Part shown: positions 8,546 through 17,423 of the stretch, one piece after another
Layout: every line of letters begins with the position of its first letter
Numbering within the stretch: position 1 is the stretch's first letter
Source of the DNA: Bacillota bacterium
Lineage (GTDB): Bacteria; Bacillota; Sulfobacillia; JAJZYS01; JAJYTV01
Direction: 5' to 3'
Length of the DNA stretch: 37,342 bases
Assembly (NCBI GenBank): GCA_021799275.1
Contig: JAJZAT010000001.1
Location: 225,431 to 262,772 of the forward strand
Translations under genes and position numbers: made by a program
The notes under the pieces: model-generated
Databases searched by the model: none
Told to the model about the DNA's origin: nothing
Seen by the model: the letters and a program-made list of their open reading frames with translations, nothing else

Positions 8546-8989
8546 ATGGCGGTGGCATCCGACCCGATCCGGGATCTTCGGCGCATCACGAGCGCCTTCA
8601 TGGCCATGCAGCGCAGGGCCTTCACGGCGCAGGGGCCGAGCGCGGACACCCGCGCCCTGATCCTGACGGAACTCCTGCCCGCGGCGGGCCTCTCGATCAG
8701 CGACATCGCGAGCCGCATCGGCTCGGACCGCCCGTGGGTGAGCCAGGTGGTCGAGCAGTTGCGCAAGGAGGGGCTCCTTGAGCGGACCCAGGACCCCGAC
8801 GACCGCCGCCGCGTACAGGTCCGGCTGACGCCGCAGGGACGGCGGCTCGCGGCGGATCTGCGCACCGCCCTGACTGCGGAGATCGAGCGCCTCTTCGCCG
8901 GCATCCCGGCGCCGCAGCGCCCGGCGGCGCACGCCTTCCTGCGCCTCCTGGCCGAAGCCTTCGACCGCACGAGGGCGCAGGAGGCCTGA
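8546..8989 (+). CDS. MarR-family transcriptional regulator
   Basis: 147 residues with the MarR winged HTH: the recognition region ISDIASRIGSDRPWVSQVVEQLRKEGLLER and the wing DPDDRRRVQVRLTPQGRRLAADLR (about residues 50-110), flanked by N- and C-terminal helices for dimerisation. No redox cysteine is present. Family members usually repress their own and adjacent genes and release DNA on binding a phenolic or lipophilic ligand. The divergent two-gene unknown unit (7056-8362) is the natural target. The ribosome site is poor and the predicted leader is very short. Ligand unknown. Confidence 0.82.
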   Translation: MAVASDPIRDLRRITSAFMAMQRRAFTAQGPSADTRALILTELLPAAGLSISDIASRIGSDRPWVSQVVEQLRKEGLLERTQDPDDRRRVQVRLTPQGRRLAADLRTALTAEIERLFAGIPAPQRPAAHAFLRLLAEAFDRTRAQEA

Positions 8990-8990
8990 G

Positions 8991-10130
8991 TCAGCGCTCG
9001 GAGCGCGAGCGCGCGACGATCAGCACGTCCGCGTCGTGCGTCTCGCGCAGGATGCGGTCGATCACCGAACCGTGCATCATCTCTTGCAGGCGCGTGCGCC
9101 GCGTCTCGCCGAGGATGATCTGGGTCGCCTCCACCTCGTTCGCGATCTCGACGAGGCGCTTCGCCACGTCCGCGTCCTCCGCGCGGATCACCTGGGCGCC
9201 CAGTTCCGCCGCCAGGCGCAGGTTGAGATCGAGCACCTGCGCCTCCTTCAGGGTCGGCGTGTGGCCGGGCTTTTGCACCGTCGCCACCAGGAGGTCTCCT
9301 TTGAGACGCTCGGACATCCGATATCCCCGACGGATCAACGCCTGACCGAGCGGCGTCGACGTGACGCAGACGAGCACGCGGTCCTTGGTCGGCCAGGGCT
9401 CCGTGATGTTGTGGGCACGCCGGTACTCCCCGAGATCCTCGTCGGTCCGGTCGGCCACCGTGCGCAGCACGAGTTCGCGCAAGGCCGTCAGGTTGCCCAG
9501 GCGGAAGAACCTCTCCAGAGCCTGCTGCGTCTGCCTCGGCGGGTAGACCTTGCCCTGCTTCAGGCGATCGATGAGGGCTTCGGGAGCGAGGTCGATCAGG
9601 CGCAGTTCGGTCGCGTCGGCAACGACCTGGTCCGGCACCGTCTCGCGCACACGCACGCCCGTGACCTGCGCCACCACGTCGTTGAGGCTCTGCAGGTGCT
9701 GCACGTTCAAAGTGGAGTGGACGTTGATGCCGGCCTTCAGGATGTCCTGCACGTCCTGCCAGCGCTTTTGGTTGCGCATGCCCGGGGCGTTCTGGTGCGC
9801 CAGCTCGTCGATCAGCACCACGTCGGGTGCCCGACGGATGACCGCGTCGACATCGAGTTCCCGGCGCACGATCGAGCCCTGCGGCACCTCGAGCGGCCCG
9901 AGGACCTCGATGCCCTCGAGTTGCGCCTCCGTCTCCGGCCGGTCATGGGTCTCGATGATGCCTGCGACGACATCGATGCCCTGGCTTTGCATCTCGCGCG
10001 CCTCGCCGAGCATGGCGAAGGTCTTGCCGACGCCGGCCGCAGCGCCGATGAAGATCTTGTGCCGCGCCCGGCGCAGGCGTTCGATCTGCGCCAGCACCTC
10101 CTCCGAGGTGCGCCGCCGGTAGTCGCTCAT
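8991..10130 (-). CDS. kdpD: Truncated KdpD: sensor domain plus USP domain, no histidine kinase
   Basis: 379 residues instead of about 900. Residues 20-230 are the KdpD sensor domain with Walker A GAAAGVGKT (29-37), the VLIDELAH Walker B-like motif near 105-115 and HSTLNVQHLQSLND. A universal-stress-protein domain follows from about residue 250 to 372 (RVLVCVTSTPLG, and IILGETRRTRLQEMMHGSVIDRIL). The four membrane helices and the histidine kinase are absent, and there is no kdpE here. Such kinase-less KdpD proteins are known in several Bacillota and cyanobacteria; the USP domain of staphylococcal KdpD binds c-di-AMP. It overlaps kdpC by ATGA and ends the kdp operon. It may sense nucleotide and act on the pump or on translation of partners; that part is inference. 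Confidence 0.9.
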   Translation of the reverse strand: MSDYRRRTSEEVLAQIERLRRARHKIFIGAAAGVGKTFAMLGEAREMQSQGIDVVAGIIETHDRPETEAQLEGIEVLGPLEVPQGSIVRRELDVDAVIRRAPDVVLIDELAHQNAPGMRNQKRWQDVQDILKAGINVHSTLNVQHLQSLNDVVAQVTGVRVRETVPDQVVADATELRLIDLAPEALIDRLKQGKVYPPRQTQQALERFFRLGNLTALRELVLRTVADRTDEDLGEYRRAHNITEPWPTKDRVLVCVTSTPLGQALIRRGYRMSERLKGDLLVATVQKPGHTPTLKEAQVLDLNLRLAAELGAQVIRAEDADVAKRLVEIANEVEATQIILGETRRTRLQEMMHGSVIDRILRETHDADVLIVARSRSER

Positions 10131-10714
10131 CGTCTCTCGATCTGGCGCAAGGCCAGGTTCAGTTCGAGGACGTTGACGCGCCAGGGCCCGTAGAGGCCCA
10201 GGAGCGGCCCTTCCGCCTCCTTGGCCACGAGCCGCCGCAAGGTCGCCTCAGGGATGCCGGTCTGCCGGCTGACGGCCGGCACCTGCATGAGGGCCGCCTG
10301 CAAGGTGATCTCGGGATCGAGGCCGGACGCCGAGCTCTCGACTAGGTTGCCGGGCATGGGACCCGATACCTGCCCGCGCTGCGCGGCGATGTTGCCCTTG
10401 ATCTCCGCGAGCAGGGCAGGGTTCGTGGGGCCGAGGTTCGAGCCCGAGGAGTTGTCGGCGTTGTAGGGGTCCGGCTTGCCCGTGACCGCGTTCACCGTGG
10501 CGGACGGACGGCCGTGGAAGTAGCCGGGTCCGGAGAAGTTCTGGCCGATCAGGCTCGAGCCGATGATCCGCCCGTGCCGCACGATCAGGGAGCCCTGTGC
10601 CTGGCTTGGGAAGATGACCTGCCCGATGCCGACCAGAACGAGCGAGTAGGCGAGACCCAGAATCACGAACAGCGTCACGGCAAGTCGGACATTGCGCCAG
10701 ATGCTCAGGGTCAT
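10127..10714 (-). CDS. kdpC: Potassium-transporting ATPase subunit C
   Basis: 195 residues with one N-terminal membrane helix (LAVTLFVILGLAYSLVLVGIGQVIF, about 11-35) and a periplasmic-side domain. That domain carries the family motifs GSSLIGQNFSGPGYFHGRPSAT, SSGSNLGPTNPAL, ASGLDPEITLQAALMQVPAVSRQTG and GPWRVNVLELNLAL. KdpC stabilises the KdpFABC K+ pump and may aid ATP binding. It is 18 bp downstream of kdpB and overlaps kdpD, in the normal operon order. Confidence 0.95.
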   Translation of the reverse strand: MTLSIWRNVRLAVTLFVILGLAYSLVLVGIGQVIFPSQAQGSLIVRHGRIIGSSLIGQNFSGPGYFHGRPSATVNAVTGKPDPYNADNSSGSNLGPTNPALLAEIKGNIAAQRGQVSGPMPGNLVESSASGLDPEITLQAALMQVPAVSRQTGIPEATLRRLVAKEAEGPLLGLYGPWRVNVLELNLALRQIERR

Positions 10715-10732
10715 GGTGACTGCCTCCTTTCC

Positions 10733-12778
10733 TCAGATCCGTGCGAGGCCCACGGCCGTCAACGCGAGGTCGATGAGCTTGATGCCGATGAACGGCAGCA
10801 CGACGCCGCCGAGGCCGTAGACCAGGATGTTGCGCTGGAGCATCCGGGTGGCGCCCATCGGCCGGTAGCGCACGCCTCTGAGGGCGAGCGGGATCAGCGC
10901 CGGGATGATCAGGGCATTGAAGATCAGCGCCGAGAGAATCGCGCTCTGGGGCGACGTCAGGTGCATGACGTTCAATGCCCCCAGGGCCGGCACCGCCGTC
11001 ACGAACATCGCCGGGATGATCGCGAAGTACTTGGCCACGTCGTTCGCGATGGAGAAGGTGGTGATGGCACCGCGCGTGATAAGGAGCTGCTTGCCGATCG
11101 AGACGACCTCGATGAGTTTGGTCGGGTCGGAGTCGAGGTCGACCATGTTGCCGGCCTCCTTGGCGGCGCTGGTGCCCGAATTCATCGCGAGGCCCACGTC
11201 GGCCTGCGCCAGGGCGGGCGCGTCGTTGGTGCCGTCACCGGTCATGGCGACCAGCCTGCCCTCGGCCTGCTCCTCGCGGATGCGACGCATCTTGTCCTCG
11301 GGCTTGGCCTCGGCGATGAAGTCGTCGACGCCGGCCTCGCGCGCGATGGTGGCGGCCGTGAGGGGATTGTCGCCCGTGACCATGATGGTGTGGATGCCCA
11401 TGCGGCGCAGCGCGGCGAAGCGATCCTGCATGCCCGGCTTGATGATGTCCTTGAGGTGGATGACGCCGAGCACCTTGCCATCCTCGATCACGCCGAGCGG
11501 CGTGCCGCCCGAACGCGCGATCCGCTCCGTGACGGCGCCCAGTTCCGGCGGAATGGGCGTGCCGGCCTTTTCGGCCATGCGGCGGATCACGTCGACCGCG
11601 CCCTTCGAGATCTCGCGGCCGCTTCCGAGCACCACGCCGGACCGCCGGGTCTCGGCCGAGAAGACGATCGGATTCGCGCCCTCGAGCTCCCCGGGGGCCA
11701 CCTTCTGGCCTTCCCGCTCGGCGAGCACGACGATGGACTTGCCCTCCGGCGTCTCGTCGTGCTCGGAAGCCAGCAGCGCGGCATGGACCATGTCCTCGTC
11801 GGAGACCTGGGGCATCGCCAGGAAAGCGTCCGCCATGCGGTTGCCGAGCGTGATCGTCCCCGTCTTGTCGAGAATGAGCGTGTCGACGTCGCCCGCCGCT
11901 TCCACGGCCCTGCCCGACTTCGCGATGATGTTGAAGCGGATGACGCGGTCCATGCCGGCGATGCCGATGGCCGAAAGGAGCGCTCCGATCGTGGTCGGGA
12001 TGAGGCAGACGAGGAGCGCGATCAAGGTGGCCACGGAAAGGCTCGCGTGCAGATAGCCGGCCATCGGCGGCAACGTGTCGATGACGATGAGGAAGATCAG
12101 TGTCAGGGCGGCGAGCAGCACCGTGAGCGCCAGTTCGTTCGGCGACTTCTGCCGTTCCGCCCCCTCGACGAGGGCGATCATGCGGTCGAGGAACGACTTG
12201 CCTGGCTCCTGCTCGACCCGAATCTCGATCCAGTCCGAGAGCACGCGCGTGCCGCCCGTGACCGACGAGAAGTCCCCGCCGGCCTCGCGGATCACCGGCG
12301 CGGACTCGCCGGTGATGGCGGACTCGTCGATCGAGGCGACGCCCCGGACGATCTCCCCATCGGCCGGAATCAGCTCGCCCGTCTCGACGCGCGCGAAGTC
12401 GCCCTTCTGCAGTTGCGACGCCGGCACATCGCCGAGCCTCGCGCCACGCTCGTCGACGCGGTGCGCGAGCGTCTCCGTCCTGGTGCGCCGGAGGCTCTCC
12501 GCCTGCGCCCGGCCGCGCCCTTCGGCCAAGGCTTCGGCGAAGTTGGCGAAGAGGAGCGTCAGGATGAGGATCACCGTCACGAGCACGTCGTAGCCTCTGG
12601 CGCCCGCAGCCGCATGGCCGAAGATGCCGGGAGCGATGCTCATGATCAGCGTCACAAAGGTGCCGATCTCCACGACGAACATCACGGGGTTCCTGTACTG
12701 CACCCTCGGGTCCAGCTTGCGGAAGCTCTCGATGAGGGCCCGGCGGAAGACGCCCTGATAGGAGATGCCACGTACCAT
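10733..12778 (-). CDS. kdpB: Potassium-transporting P-type ATPase subunit B
   Basis: 681 residues, the normal length. P-type ATPase motifs are in order: the TGES loop ([17 protein letters not shown]), the phosphorylation motif [11 protein letters not shown], the nucleotide-binding domain with [10 protein letters not shown] and KGAVDVI, and the hinge [25 protein letters not shown]. Membrane helices match KdpB. It drives high-affinity K+ uptake through KdpA by ATP hydrolysis. Its ATG lies two bases from the kdpA stop. Highly confident. Confidence 0.97.
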   Translation of the reverse strand: MVRGISYQGVFRRALIESFRKLDPRVQYRNPVMFVVEIGTFVTLIMSIAPGIFGHAAAGARGYDVLVTVILILTLLFANFAEALAEGRGRAQAESLRRTRTETLAHRVDERGARLGDVPASQLQKGDFARVETGELIPADGEIVRGVASIDESAITGESAPVIREAGGDFSSVTGGTRVLSDWIEIRVEQEPGKSFLDRMIALVEGAERQKSPNELALTVLLAALTLIFLIVIDTLPPMAGYLHASLSVATLIALLVCLIPTTIGALLSAIGIAGMDRVIRFNIIAKSGRAVEAAGDVDTLILDKTGTITLGNRMADAFLAMPQVSDEDMVHAALLASEHDETPEGKSIVVLAEREGQKVAPGELEGANPIVFSAETRRSGVVLGSGREISKGAVDVIRRMAEKAGTPIPPELGAVTERIARSGGTPLGVIEDGKVLGVIHLKDIIKPGMQDRFAALRRMGIHTIMVTGDNPLTAATIAREAGVDDFIAEAKPEDKMRRIREEQAEGRLVAMTGDGTNDAPALAQADVGLAMNSGTSAAKEAGNMVDLDSDPTKLIEVVSIGKQLLITRGAITTFSIANDVAKYFAIIPAMFVTAVPALGALNVMHLTSPQSAILSALIFNALIIPALIPLALRGVRYRPMGATRMLQRNILVYGLGGVVLPFIGIKLIDLALTAVGLARI

Positions 12779-12780
12779 GA

Positions 12781-14478
12781 TCAGAACACCTTTCCGGCCA
12801 ACATGGCCAACTGTTCCGCGATCGGTCCAAGCGCCAGCACCGGGAAGAACGTCAGGGCCCCGACGATCAGGACGATGCCGAGGTAGATCCAGCCGAACGT
12901 CCAGGTGTCGGTGCGCAGGGTGCCGGTCGACGCCGGGACCGTCTTCTTGGACAGCAGCGATCCCGCGATGTAGAGCATCAGCAGCATGGAGATGTAGCGG
13001 CCGAGCAGCATCACGATCCCCGTGCTGATCGCGTAGAACGGCGAGGCGGCGCCGAGTCCCGCGAAGGCGCTGCCGTTGTTGGCCGCGGGCGACGCAAACG
13101 CGTAGACGACCTCCGAGAGGCCGTGGTAGGCCGGATTGAAGATCCCCGCCCGGCCCGCCGCTGTCGCAAGCGCGAGCGCGGTCGCACCGAGAACGATGAA
13201 CGGATGCACGAGCATCGCCGCCGTAGCGGCCATCACCTCACGCACCTCGATCTTCTTGCCGAAGAGCTCGGGCGTCCGCCCGACCATCAGGCCGGTGACG
13301 AAGACGCTGATCACGACGAACATCAGGATGTTGAGAAGACCCGCGCCGGCGCCGCCGAACACCGTGTTGAGCATCATCTGGAAGAGTGCCACGAAGCCGC
13401 CGAGCGGCATCAGGCTGTCGTGCATGGTGTTGACGGCCCCGGTCGTGAAGGCCGTCGTGAGCGTTGCGAACAGCGTGCTGCCGCTGATGCCGAACCGGGT
13501 CTCCTTGCCCTCCCAGTTCGGGCCGGTCACGCCGAGCAGTCGGTGCACGATCGGGTTTCCGGCGGCCTCGGAACTGTAGGCGATCAAGAGCAGCACCACA
13601 AAGAGCGTCATGGTGACGCCATAGATGATCCAGGCCTGGCGCCGGTTCTTGATGTAGTGGCCAAAGGTGAAGACGAGGGCCATCGGCAGGAGCGCCATCA
13701 GGAACTCCTCGATCAGGTTCGTGAGCGGCCCGGGGTTCTCGAACGGATGGGCAGAGTTCACGTTGAAGATGCCGCCGCCGTTCGTGCCGAGCTGCTTGAT
13801 CGCCTCGAAGCCGGCGACCGGTGCGCGGGCGATCACCTGTGTGGCACCGGTGATGGAGTGCGCGATCGCGGGACCCGACAGGCTGTCGGGAACGCCCAGG
13901 GCGATCAGCACGATGGCGGCGACGAAGGTGATCGGCAGGAAGATGCGCGTCAGGGCCCGCACGAGATCGCGGTAGTAGTTGCCGAGGTCCTGCCGACCCG
14001 CCACGAAACCGCGGACGAACGCGATCGCCACGACGATGCCCGCGGCCGGCGTCGTGAACTGCAGGAACTCGAGCGCGAACTCGCTCAGATCGCTCAGCGT
14101 CTGCTCGGGCGAGTAGACCTGCCAGTTGGTGTTGGTGATGAAGCTCGCGACCGTGTTGAAGACCGTGGTAGGGGCGACGGGACCGAGGTGGGCGGGGTTC
14201 AGCGGCAGATCCTGCTGGAACATCAGGATGAGGTAGACGAGCACCGCCATGACGAGGTTCGACAGCAGGAAGGCTACGGCGTACGCGCGCCAGTCCATGC
14301 CCTGCTCGGGGTCGATCCCGGCCAGCCGGAAGATCCCGTGCTCGAGCTTGCCCATGACCCTGTCGAGGAACGTGGGCTGTCCTTCGAAGACGCGGTACAG
14401 GTAGCGGCCCACGGGTACGGCCGCGAGGGTCAGGACCAGGAGAAAGAGCGCATCGCCCAGGAGCCCTTGAAACGTCAC
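12781..14478 (-). CDS. kdpA: Potassium-transporting ATPase subunit A (K+ channel-like)
   Basis: 565 residues, GTG start with AAGGAGG about ten bases upstream. Ten hydrophobic segments and four selectivity-filter-like repeats are visible, such as [48 protein letters not shown] and [13 protein letters not shown], matching the KdpA pore. KdpA selects and translocates K+ in the KdpFABC complex. It sits between kdpF and kdpB. Confidence 0.96.
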   Translation of the reverse strand: MTFQGLLGDALFLLVLTLAAVPVGRYLYRVFEGQPTFLDRVMGKLEHGIFRLAGIDPEQGMDWRAYAVAFLLSNLVMAVLVYLILMFQQDLPLNPAHLGPVAPTTVFNTVASFITNTNWQVYSPEQTLSDLSEFALEFLQFTTPAAGIVVAIAFVRGFVAGRQDLGNYYRDLVRALTRIFLPITFVAAIVLIALGVPDSLSGPAIAHSITGATQVIARAPVAGFEAIKQLGTNGGGIFNVNSAHPFENPGPLTNLIEEFLMALLPMALVFTFGHYIKNRRQAWIIYGVTMTLFVVLLLIAYSSEAAGNPIVHRLLGVTGPNWEGKETRFGISGSTLFATLTTAFTTGAVNTMHDSLMPLGGFVALFQMMLNTVFGGAGAGLLNILMFVVISVFVTGLMVGRTPELFGKKIEVREVMAATAAMLVHPFIVLGATALALATAAGRAGIFNPAYHGLSEVVYAFASPAANNGSAFAGLGAASPFYAISTGIVMLLGRYISMLLMLYIAGSLLSKKTVPASTGTLRTDTWTFGWIYLGIVLIVGALTFFPVLALGPIAEQLAMLAGKVF

Positions 14479-14493
14479 CGCTCTTGTCCCTCC

Positions 14494-14580
14494 TTAGAAC
14501 CTCTCCGGGTGAAGCATCGCGAAGAGGAGATAGCCCATCACCACGACAGACGCGAGGAGCAGCACCAGAGAGGCGATCAC
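14494..14580 (-). CDS. kdpF: KdpF small subunit
   Basis: A 28-residue protein: start-IASLVLLLASVVVMGYLL, then FAMLHPERF. One membrane helix is followed by the conserved ending Y-L-x-x-A-x-L-x-P-E-x-F of KdpF. The GTG start is preceded by GGAGGTG at proper spacing. KdpF is a lipid-like stabilising subunit of the KdpFABC complex. The start overlaps the stop of the preceding tiny ORF (GTGA), so the two are coupled, and kdpA begins 16 bases after its stop. Confidence 0.88.
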   Translation of the reverse strand: MIASLVLLLASVVVMGYLLFAMLHPERF

Positions 14581-14666
14581 TGCTGCACACCTCCGCGCCG
14601 GGCGACCACCCAGAGCAGGATCGCGAAGAACAGCACAATGCCAAGAAGGCCGATCAGGTTGGCCAT
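14577..14666 (-). CDS. Tiny single-helix membrane ORF coupled to kdpF
   Basis: 29 residues (MANLIGLLGIVLFFAILLWV, then VARRGGVQQ): one hydrophobic helix and a basic tail, so it should insert with the C-terminus inside. The ATG at 14666 has GGAGG eight bases upstream; an earlier in-frame ATG at 14681 lacks a good site. Its TGA overlaps the kdpF GTG. Could be an extra small subunit of the Kdp pump or simply a leader that couples translation. Not recognised as a known family. Confidence 0.5.
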   Translation of the reverse strand: MANLIGLLGIVLFFAILLWVVARRGGVQQ

Positions 14667-14710
14667 GAACCACGCCTCCATCCGCTCGCTAGTCTCTCTG
14701 AATCGCCCGC

Positions 14711-14755
14711 AAAGCAAAAGCCGACGCCAGGGTGCCTAAGCGCCCCGGCGTCGGC
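14711..14755 (-). terminator. Intrinsic terminator between DUF2294 gene and kdp genes
   Basis: On the minus strand GCCGACGCC pairs with GGCGTCGGC (nine pairs, arms 14747-14755 and 14720-14728), followed by TTTTGCTTT. It lies after the DUF2294 stop and before the tiny ORF and kdpF, with only about 45 bp for a kdp promoter. Either kdp is expressed by read-through or this is an attenuator inside one operon. Confidence 0.7.
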
Positions 14756-14795
14756 CTACTCTCCGGCTGACCGCCGCACTGCGGCTGTCCTCCGG

Positions 14796-15209
14796 CTAAT
14801 CGCTCCTGCGCCGAAGATCCCTTTCAAGATTACGGTCGAGGACGTAGATCTCGATCCGCTCCCCCGTCCGCGTCGAGATGTCGGAGTGGCTCGAGACCAC
14901 CTGGCATCCCGTCTCCTGGGCCACGATATCCTGCAAGTCCGCGCTGCTGCCCTCACGCAGGACGACGCGCATCTCCTTGATGAGCTTGCGTCCTTCGGGC
15001 TGCTGCGCCAGGTGTTGTTCCACCTTGGACAGGCTGCCCTTGAAGCGGACGATGACCATGTCCTCCAGGATGTAGGTCCTGGCCTCGGTAGGACCGTGTC
15101 CGGTGAGACCCGCCTGGTAGTGGATCATGGCGCCTGTGATGGCGCTCTCGATCTGCCCCTTGCGGCCTCCCTGCAGTCCTCCCGGATCTATGCCCACGCC
15201 GCAACACAT
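14796..15209 (-). CDS. DUF2294 domain protein under c-di-AMP riboswitch
   Basis: About 137 residues from ATG 15209, or 133 from GTG 15197; the start is uncertain because the AGGGGGG site fits the GTG better. The body matches the DUF2294 pattern: ITGAMIHYQAGLTGHGPTEART, ILEDMVIVRFKGSLSKVEQHLA, EGRKLIKEMRVVLRE, TGCQVVSSHSDISTRTGERIEIYVLD. No membrane segment. The family has no established function in my knowledge. Its position between a c-di-AMP riboswitch and the kdp genes suggests a role in K+ or osmotic homeostasis, by association only. Confidence 0.8.
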   Translation of the reverse strand: MCCGVGIDPGGLQGGRKGQIESAITGAMIHYQAGLTGHGPTEARTYILEDMVIVRFKGSLSKVEQHLAQQPEGRKLIKEMRVVLREGSSADLQDIVAQETGCQVVSSHSDISTRTGERIEIYVLDRNLERDLRRRSD

Positions 15210-15217
15210 CCCCCCTG

Positions 15218-15335
15218 GTGCCTGCGAGGTTAGCTGACGGGCTCGGTGGGAGATTCCCGGCCGCCTAGGCGGCTTCGCCCCAGGACCTTCGGTTCCCCCG
15301 CCCCGGGGACACCCCGGGTTCGGCAGACTACGACT
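15218..15335 (-). ncRNA. c-di-AMP (ydaO/yuaA-type) riboswitch
   Basis: The minus-strand leader contains the consensus blocks of the ydaO class in order: GCCGAACCCGGGG, CGGGGGAACC, TGGGGCGAAGCC, GGGAATCTCCCACCGAGCC and CGTCAGCTAACCTCGCAGGC. The aptamer ends about 10 bases before the DUF2294 start region. This class binds c-di-AMP and usually turns off genes for K+ uptake and cell-wall enzymes when c-di-AMP is high. No clear terminator lies between aptamer and start codon, so control may act on ribosome access. It would couple K+ import (kdp) to c-di-AMP if transcription reads through the downstream hairpin. Confidence 0.9.
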
Positions 15336-15338
15336 GCC

Positions 15339-15367
15339 ACTATAGAAGTGTGCGGTTGCCACGTAAA
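15339..15367 (-). promoter_or_regulatory. Promoter of the c-di-AMP riboswitch transcript
   Basis: TTTACG (15362-15367) and TATAGT (15339-15344), read on the minus strand, are 17 bases apart. Transcription would start near 15332, right at the 5' side of the aptamer, which supports both calls. Confidence 0.65.
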
Positions 15368-15585
15368 GGATTTTCTAGCTTGACCTCACGCTGTCTTGCC
15401 GCATCGCGAACCGAAACCGGCGCAAAATCGCATCGAATCGCCGCCGATCGCGGGCGGACGAGTCCGGATGGGCCATTTCGCCGCACTCGCGTACGCCGCG
15501 GCGCCGCAGTTCATAGGTTGGCGGATGGACGCCGCCGGGTCGGATGGAGCGAGCGTCCAAACCCCAGGAAAGCGAGGGCTACCGC

Positions 15586-16278
15586 GTGATTCTTGAATCG
15601 GGCCGCATCGCCGAGATGGCCACCCTGTGGGAAGAGCTCGAGCCGCGGGAGATCGTTGCCGCCGCGCTCGACCTCTTCGGCGACCGCATCACGATCGCGT
15701 CCAGCTTCGGCCTGGAGGACGTCGCACTGATCCACATGGCCACGAGCGTCGCCAAGGGTCCAATCGACGTCTTCTGCCTCGACACCGAAGTGCTCTTTCC
15801 AGAGACGTACGCACTGATGAACCGCTTCAGCGAAAGCTACGCGATCCGCCTGCGCCGCGTCGTGCCGGAGTTCAGCCTGGCGCAGCAGATCGAGCGCTAT
15901 GGCGAAGAACTCTGGGCGCGCGACCCGGACCAGTGCTGCAAGCTGCGCAAGGTGGAACCGCTCGGGCGCGCGCTCCAGGGCTACGACGCCTGGGTGACGG
16001 GCCTCAGGCGCGCGCAGGGTCCGACACGGCAGAACGCCAAGGCGGTCGAGCCCGACGCCCGCCACGGCCTCACCAAGGTGAACCCGCTGGTGCGCTGGAG
16101 CGACGAGCAGCTCTGGGCTTACGTGCGCGCCGAGGAGGTGCCCTATAACCCCTTGCACGAGCGCGGCTACCCGAGCATCGGCTGCATCCACTGCACCCGC
16201 GCGGTCTCGCCGGGCGAGGATCCCCGCGCCGGCCGCTGGGCGGGATTCGCGAAGACCGAGTGCGGGCTGCACCTGTGA
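15586..16278 (+). CDS. cysH: Phosphoadenylyl/adenylyl-sulfate reductase, 4Fe-4S type
   Basis: 230 residues from GTG 15586, which has GCGAGGG seven bases before; an in-frame ATG at 15544 has no ribosome site. The PP-loop ATP-pyrophosphatase-like core has SSFGLEDVALIHM and CLDTEVLFPETY. Cys pairs at 117-118 (DQCCKLRK) and 200/203 (GCIHC) are those that bind a 4Fe-4S cluster in assimilatory APS reductases, and KTECGLH at the C-terminus carries the catalytic Cys226. It reduces APS or PAPS to sulfite using thioredoxin. The cluster Cys and the missing APS kinase nearby favour APS as substrate. It overlaps sat by GTGA. Confidence 0.94.
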   Translation: MILESGRIAEMATLWEELEPREIVAAALDLFGDRITIASSFGLEDVALIHMATSVAKGPIDVFCLDTEVLFPETYALMNRFSESYAIRLRRVVPEFSLAQQIERYGEELWARDPDQCCKLRKVEPLGRALQGYDAWVTGLRRAQGPTRQNAKAVEPDARHGLTKVNPLVRWSDEQLWAYVRAEEVPYNPLHERGYPSIGCIHCTRAVSPGEDPRAGRWAGFAKTECGLHL

Positions 16279-17357
16279 GTACCGTCGCCACCACGGTGGA
16301 GTCCGGCGCCACCGCCCTGCGGCTCGATCCCGTCCAGGCCGCGGACGCCATGCTGCTCGCCGCGGGCGCCTACTGGCCGCTCGACGGCTTCATGGGCGAG
16401 CGGGACTACCGCGGCGTTCTCCGGGACCTCAGGCTCGACGGCGGCCAGCTCTTTCCGCTCCCCATCGTGCTCGCGGTTCCCGACGACCTCCAGGCCGGCC
16501 CCGGCGATGCCCTGACCTTGCTCACACCGCACGGCGGCGAGCTGCTGATGGAGGTGCACGAGCGCTTCCGCCGCAAGCGCCAGTGGGAGGCGTACGCCGT
16601 CTACCGCACGGCCGACGCGAGCCATCCAGGCGTCGCGCGCCTGATGCGCGAAGGGGACGACTGCCTGGCCGGCCCCGTCCGCGTCCTGCAATATGGCCAG
16701 CCGACCTATCCCGAGCCCTGGACTCCCGCCGACACCCGGCGTCTCATCACCGAGCGTGGCTGGCGCAAGGTGGTCGCCTTCCAGACGCGCAACCCGCTGC
16801 ACCGGGCTCACGAGCACCTGCTGCGCCTGGCGCTCGAATCGGTGGACGGCCTCCTGCTGCATCCGCTCGTCGGCCCGACGAAGGGCGACGACGTGCCGGC
16901 CGTCACGCGCATGGACTGCTACCGCGTCACCCTGACGGCATTCTTCCCGCACGTGCGCGTCCTGCTCGGGGTCTTCCCCGCGGCGATGCGCTACGCCGGG
17001 CCTCGCGAGGCCCTCTTTCACGCGCTGGTGCGGCACAACTACGGCGCGAGCCACTTCGTCGTCGGTCGCGACGCCGCCGGCATCGGCGACGTCTACGACC
17101 CGGACGAGGCGCGCGAGATGGTCGAGCGCTACGCCGAGGAGATCGGCATCGTGCCGGTCGGATTCCCGCCGGTCGGCTACTGCCCGCGCTGCGACGGCTT
17201 CGTCTCGAGCCGCACCTGCCCGCATCGCACCCAGTGGCTCGAGCTCTCGGGCACGGCCCTGCGCACCATGCTCCAGCGGGGCGAGAACCCGCCCAAGGAG
17301 CTCGTCCGGCCGGAGATCGCGGCCATCCTGCGACGATACTACCGTTCGGAGGGCTGA
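16275..17357 (+). CDS. sat: Sulfate adenylyltransferase (ATP sulfurylase)
   Basis: About 360 residues. The GTG at 16275 overlaps the cysH stop. Motifs: QTRNPLHRAHE (about 170-180) with the HxxH nucleotide site, HPLVGPTKGDD, RMDCYR, MRYAGPREALFHALVRHNYG, FVVGRDAAG and the ending SGTALRTMLQRGENPP. It makes APS and pyrophosphate from sulfate and ATP, feeding CysH. A four-Cys patch (YCPRC and RTCPH) near the C-terminus may bind zinc, as seen in some bacterial sulfurylases. The two genes form a minimal assimilatory sulfate pathway. Confidence 0.95.
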   Translation: MSTVATTVESGATALRLDPVQAADAMLLAAGAYWPLDGFMGERDYRGVLRDLRLDGGQLFPLPIVLAVPDDLQAGPGDALTLLTPHGGELLMEVHERFRRKRQWEAYAVYRTADASHPGVARLMREGDDCLAGPVRVLQYGQPTYPEPWTPADTRRLITERGWRKVVAFQTRNPLHRAHEHLLRLALESVDGLLLHPLVGPTKGDDVPAVTRMDCYRVTLTAFFPHVRVLLGVFPAAMRYAGPREALFHALVRHNYGASHFVVGRDAAGIGDVYDPDEAREMVERYAEEIGIVPVGFPPVGYCPRCDGFVSSRTCPHRTQWLELSGTALRTMLQRGENPPKELVRPEIAAILRRYYRSEG

Positions 17358-17423
17358 CTCGGGCGAAGCGATGTGCTTAGCTGGGATGGGATCCGCCTCG
17401 CCCCAGTGAAGGAGCGTCGACCG

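Noticed and set aside
10514-14739. Long plus-strand open frames opposite kdpA and kdpB
   Set aside because: They are frame shadows of the kdp genes, rich in Asp, His and Arg without any domain.
14666-14796. Second riboswitch before kdpF
   Set aside because: GGAGAGTAGG and GTCAGC resemble fragments of THF or ydaO aptamers, but the rest of either consensus is missing; only a terminator hairpin is convincing.
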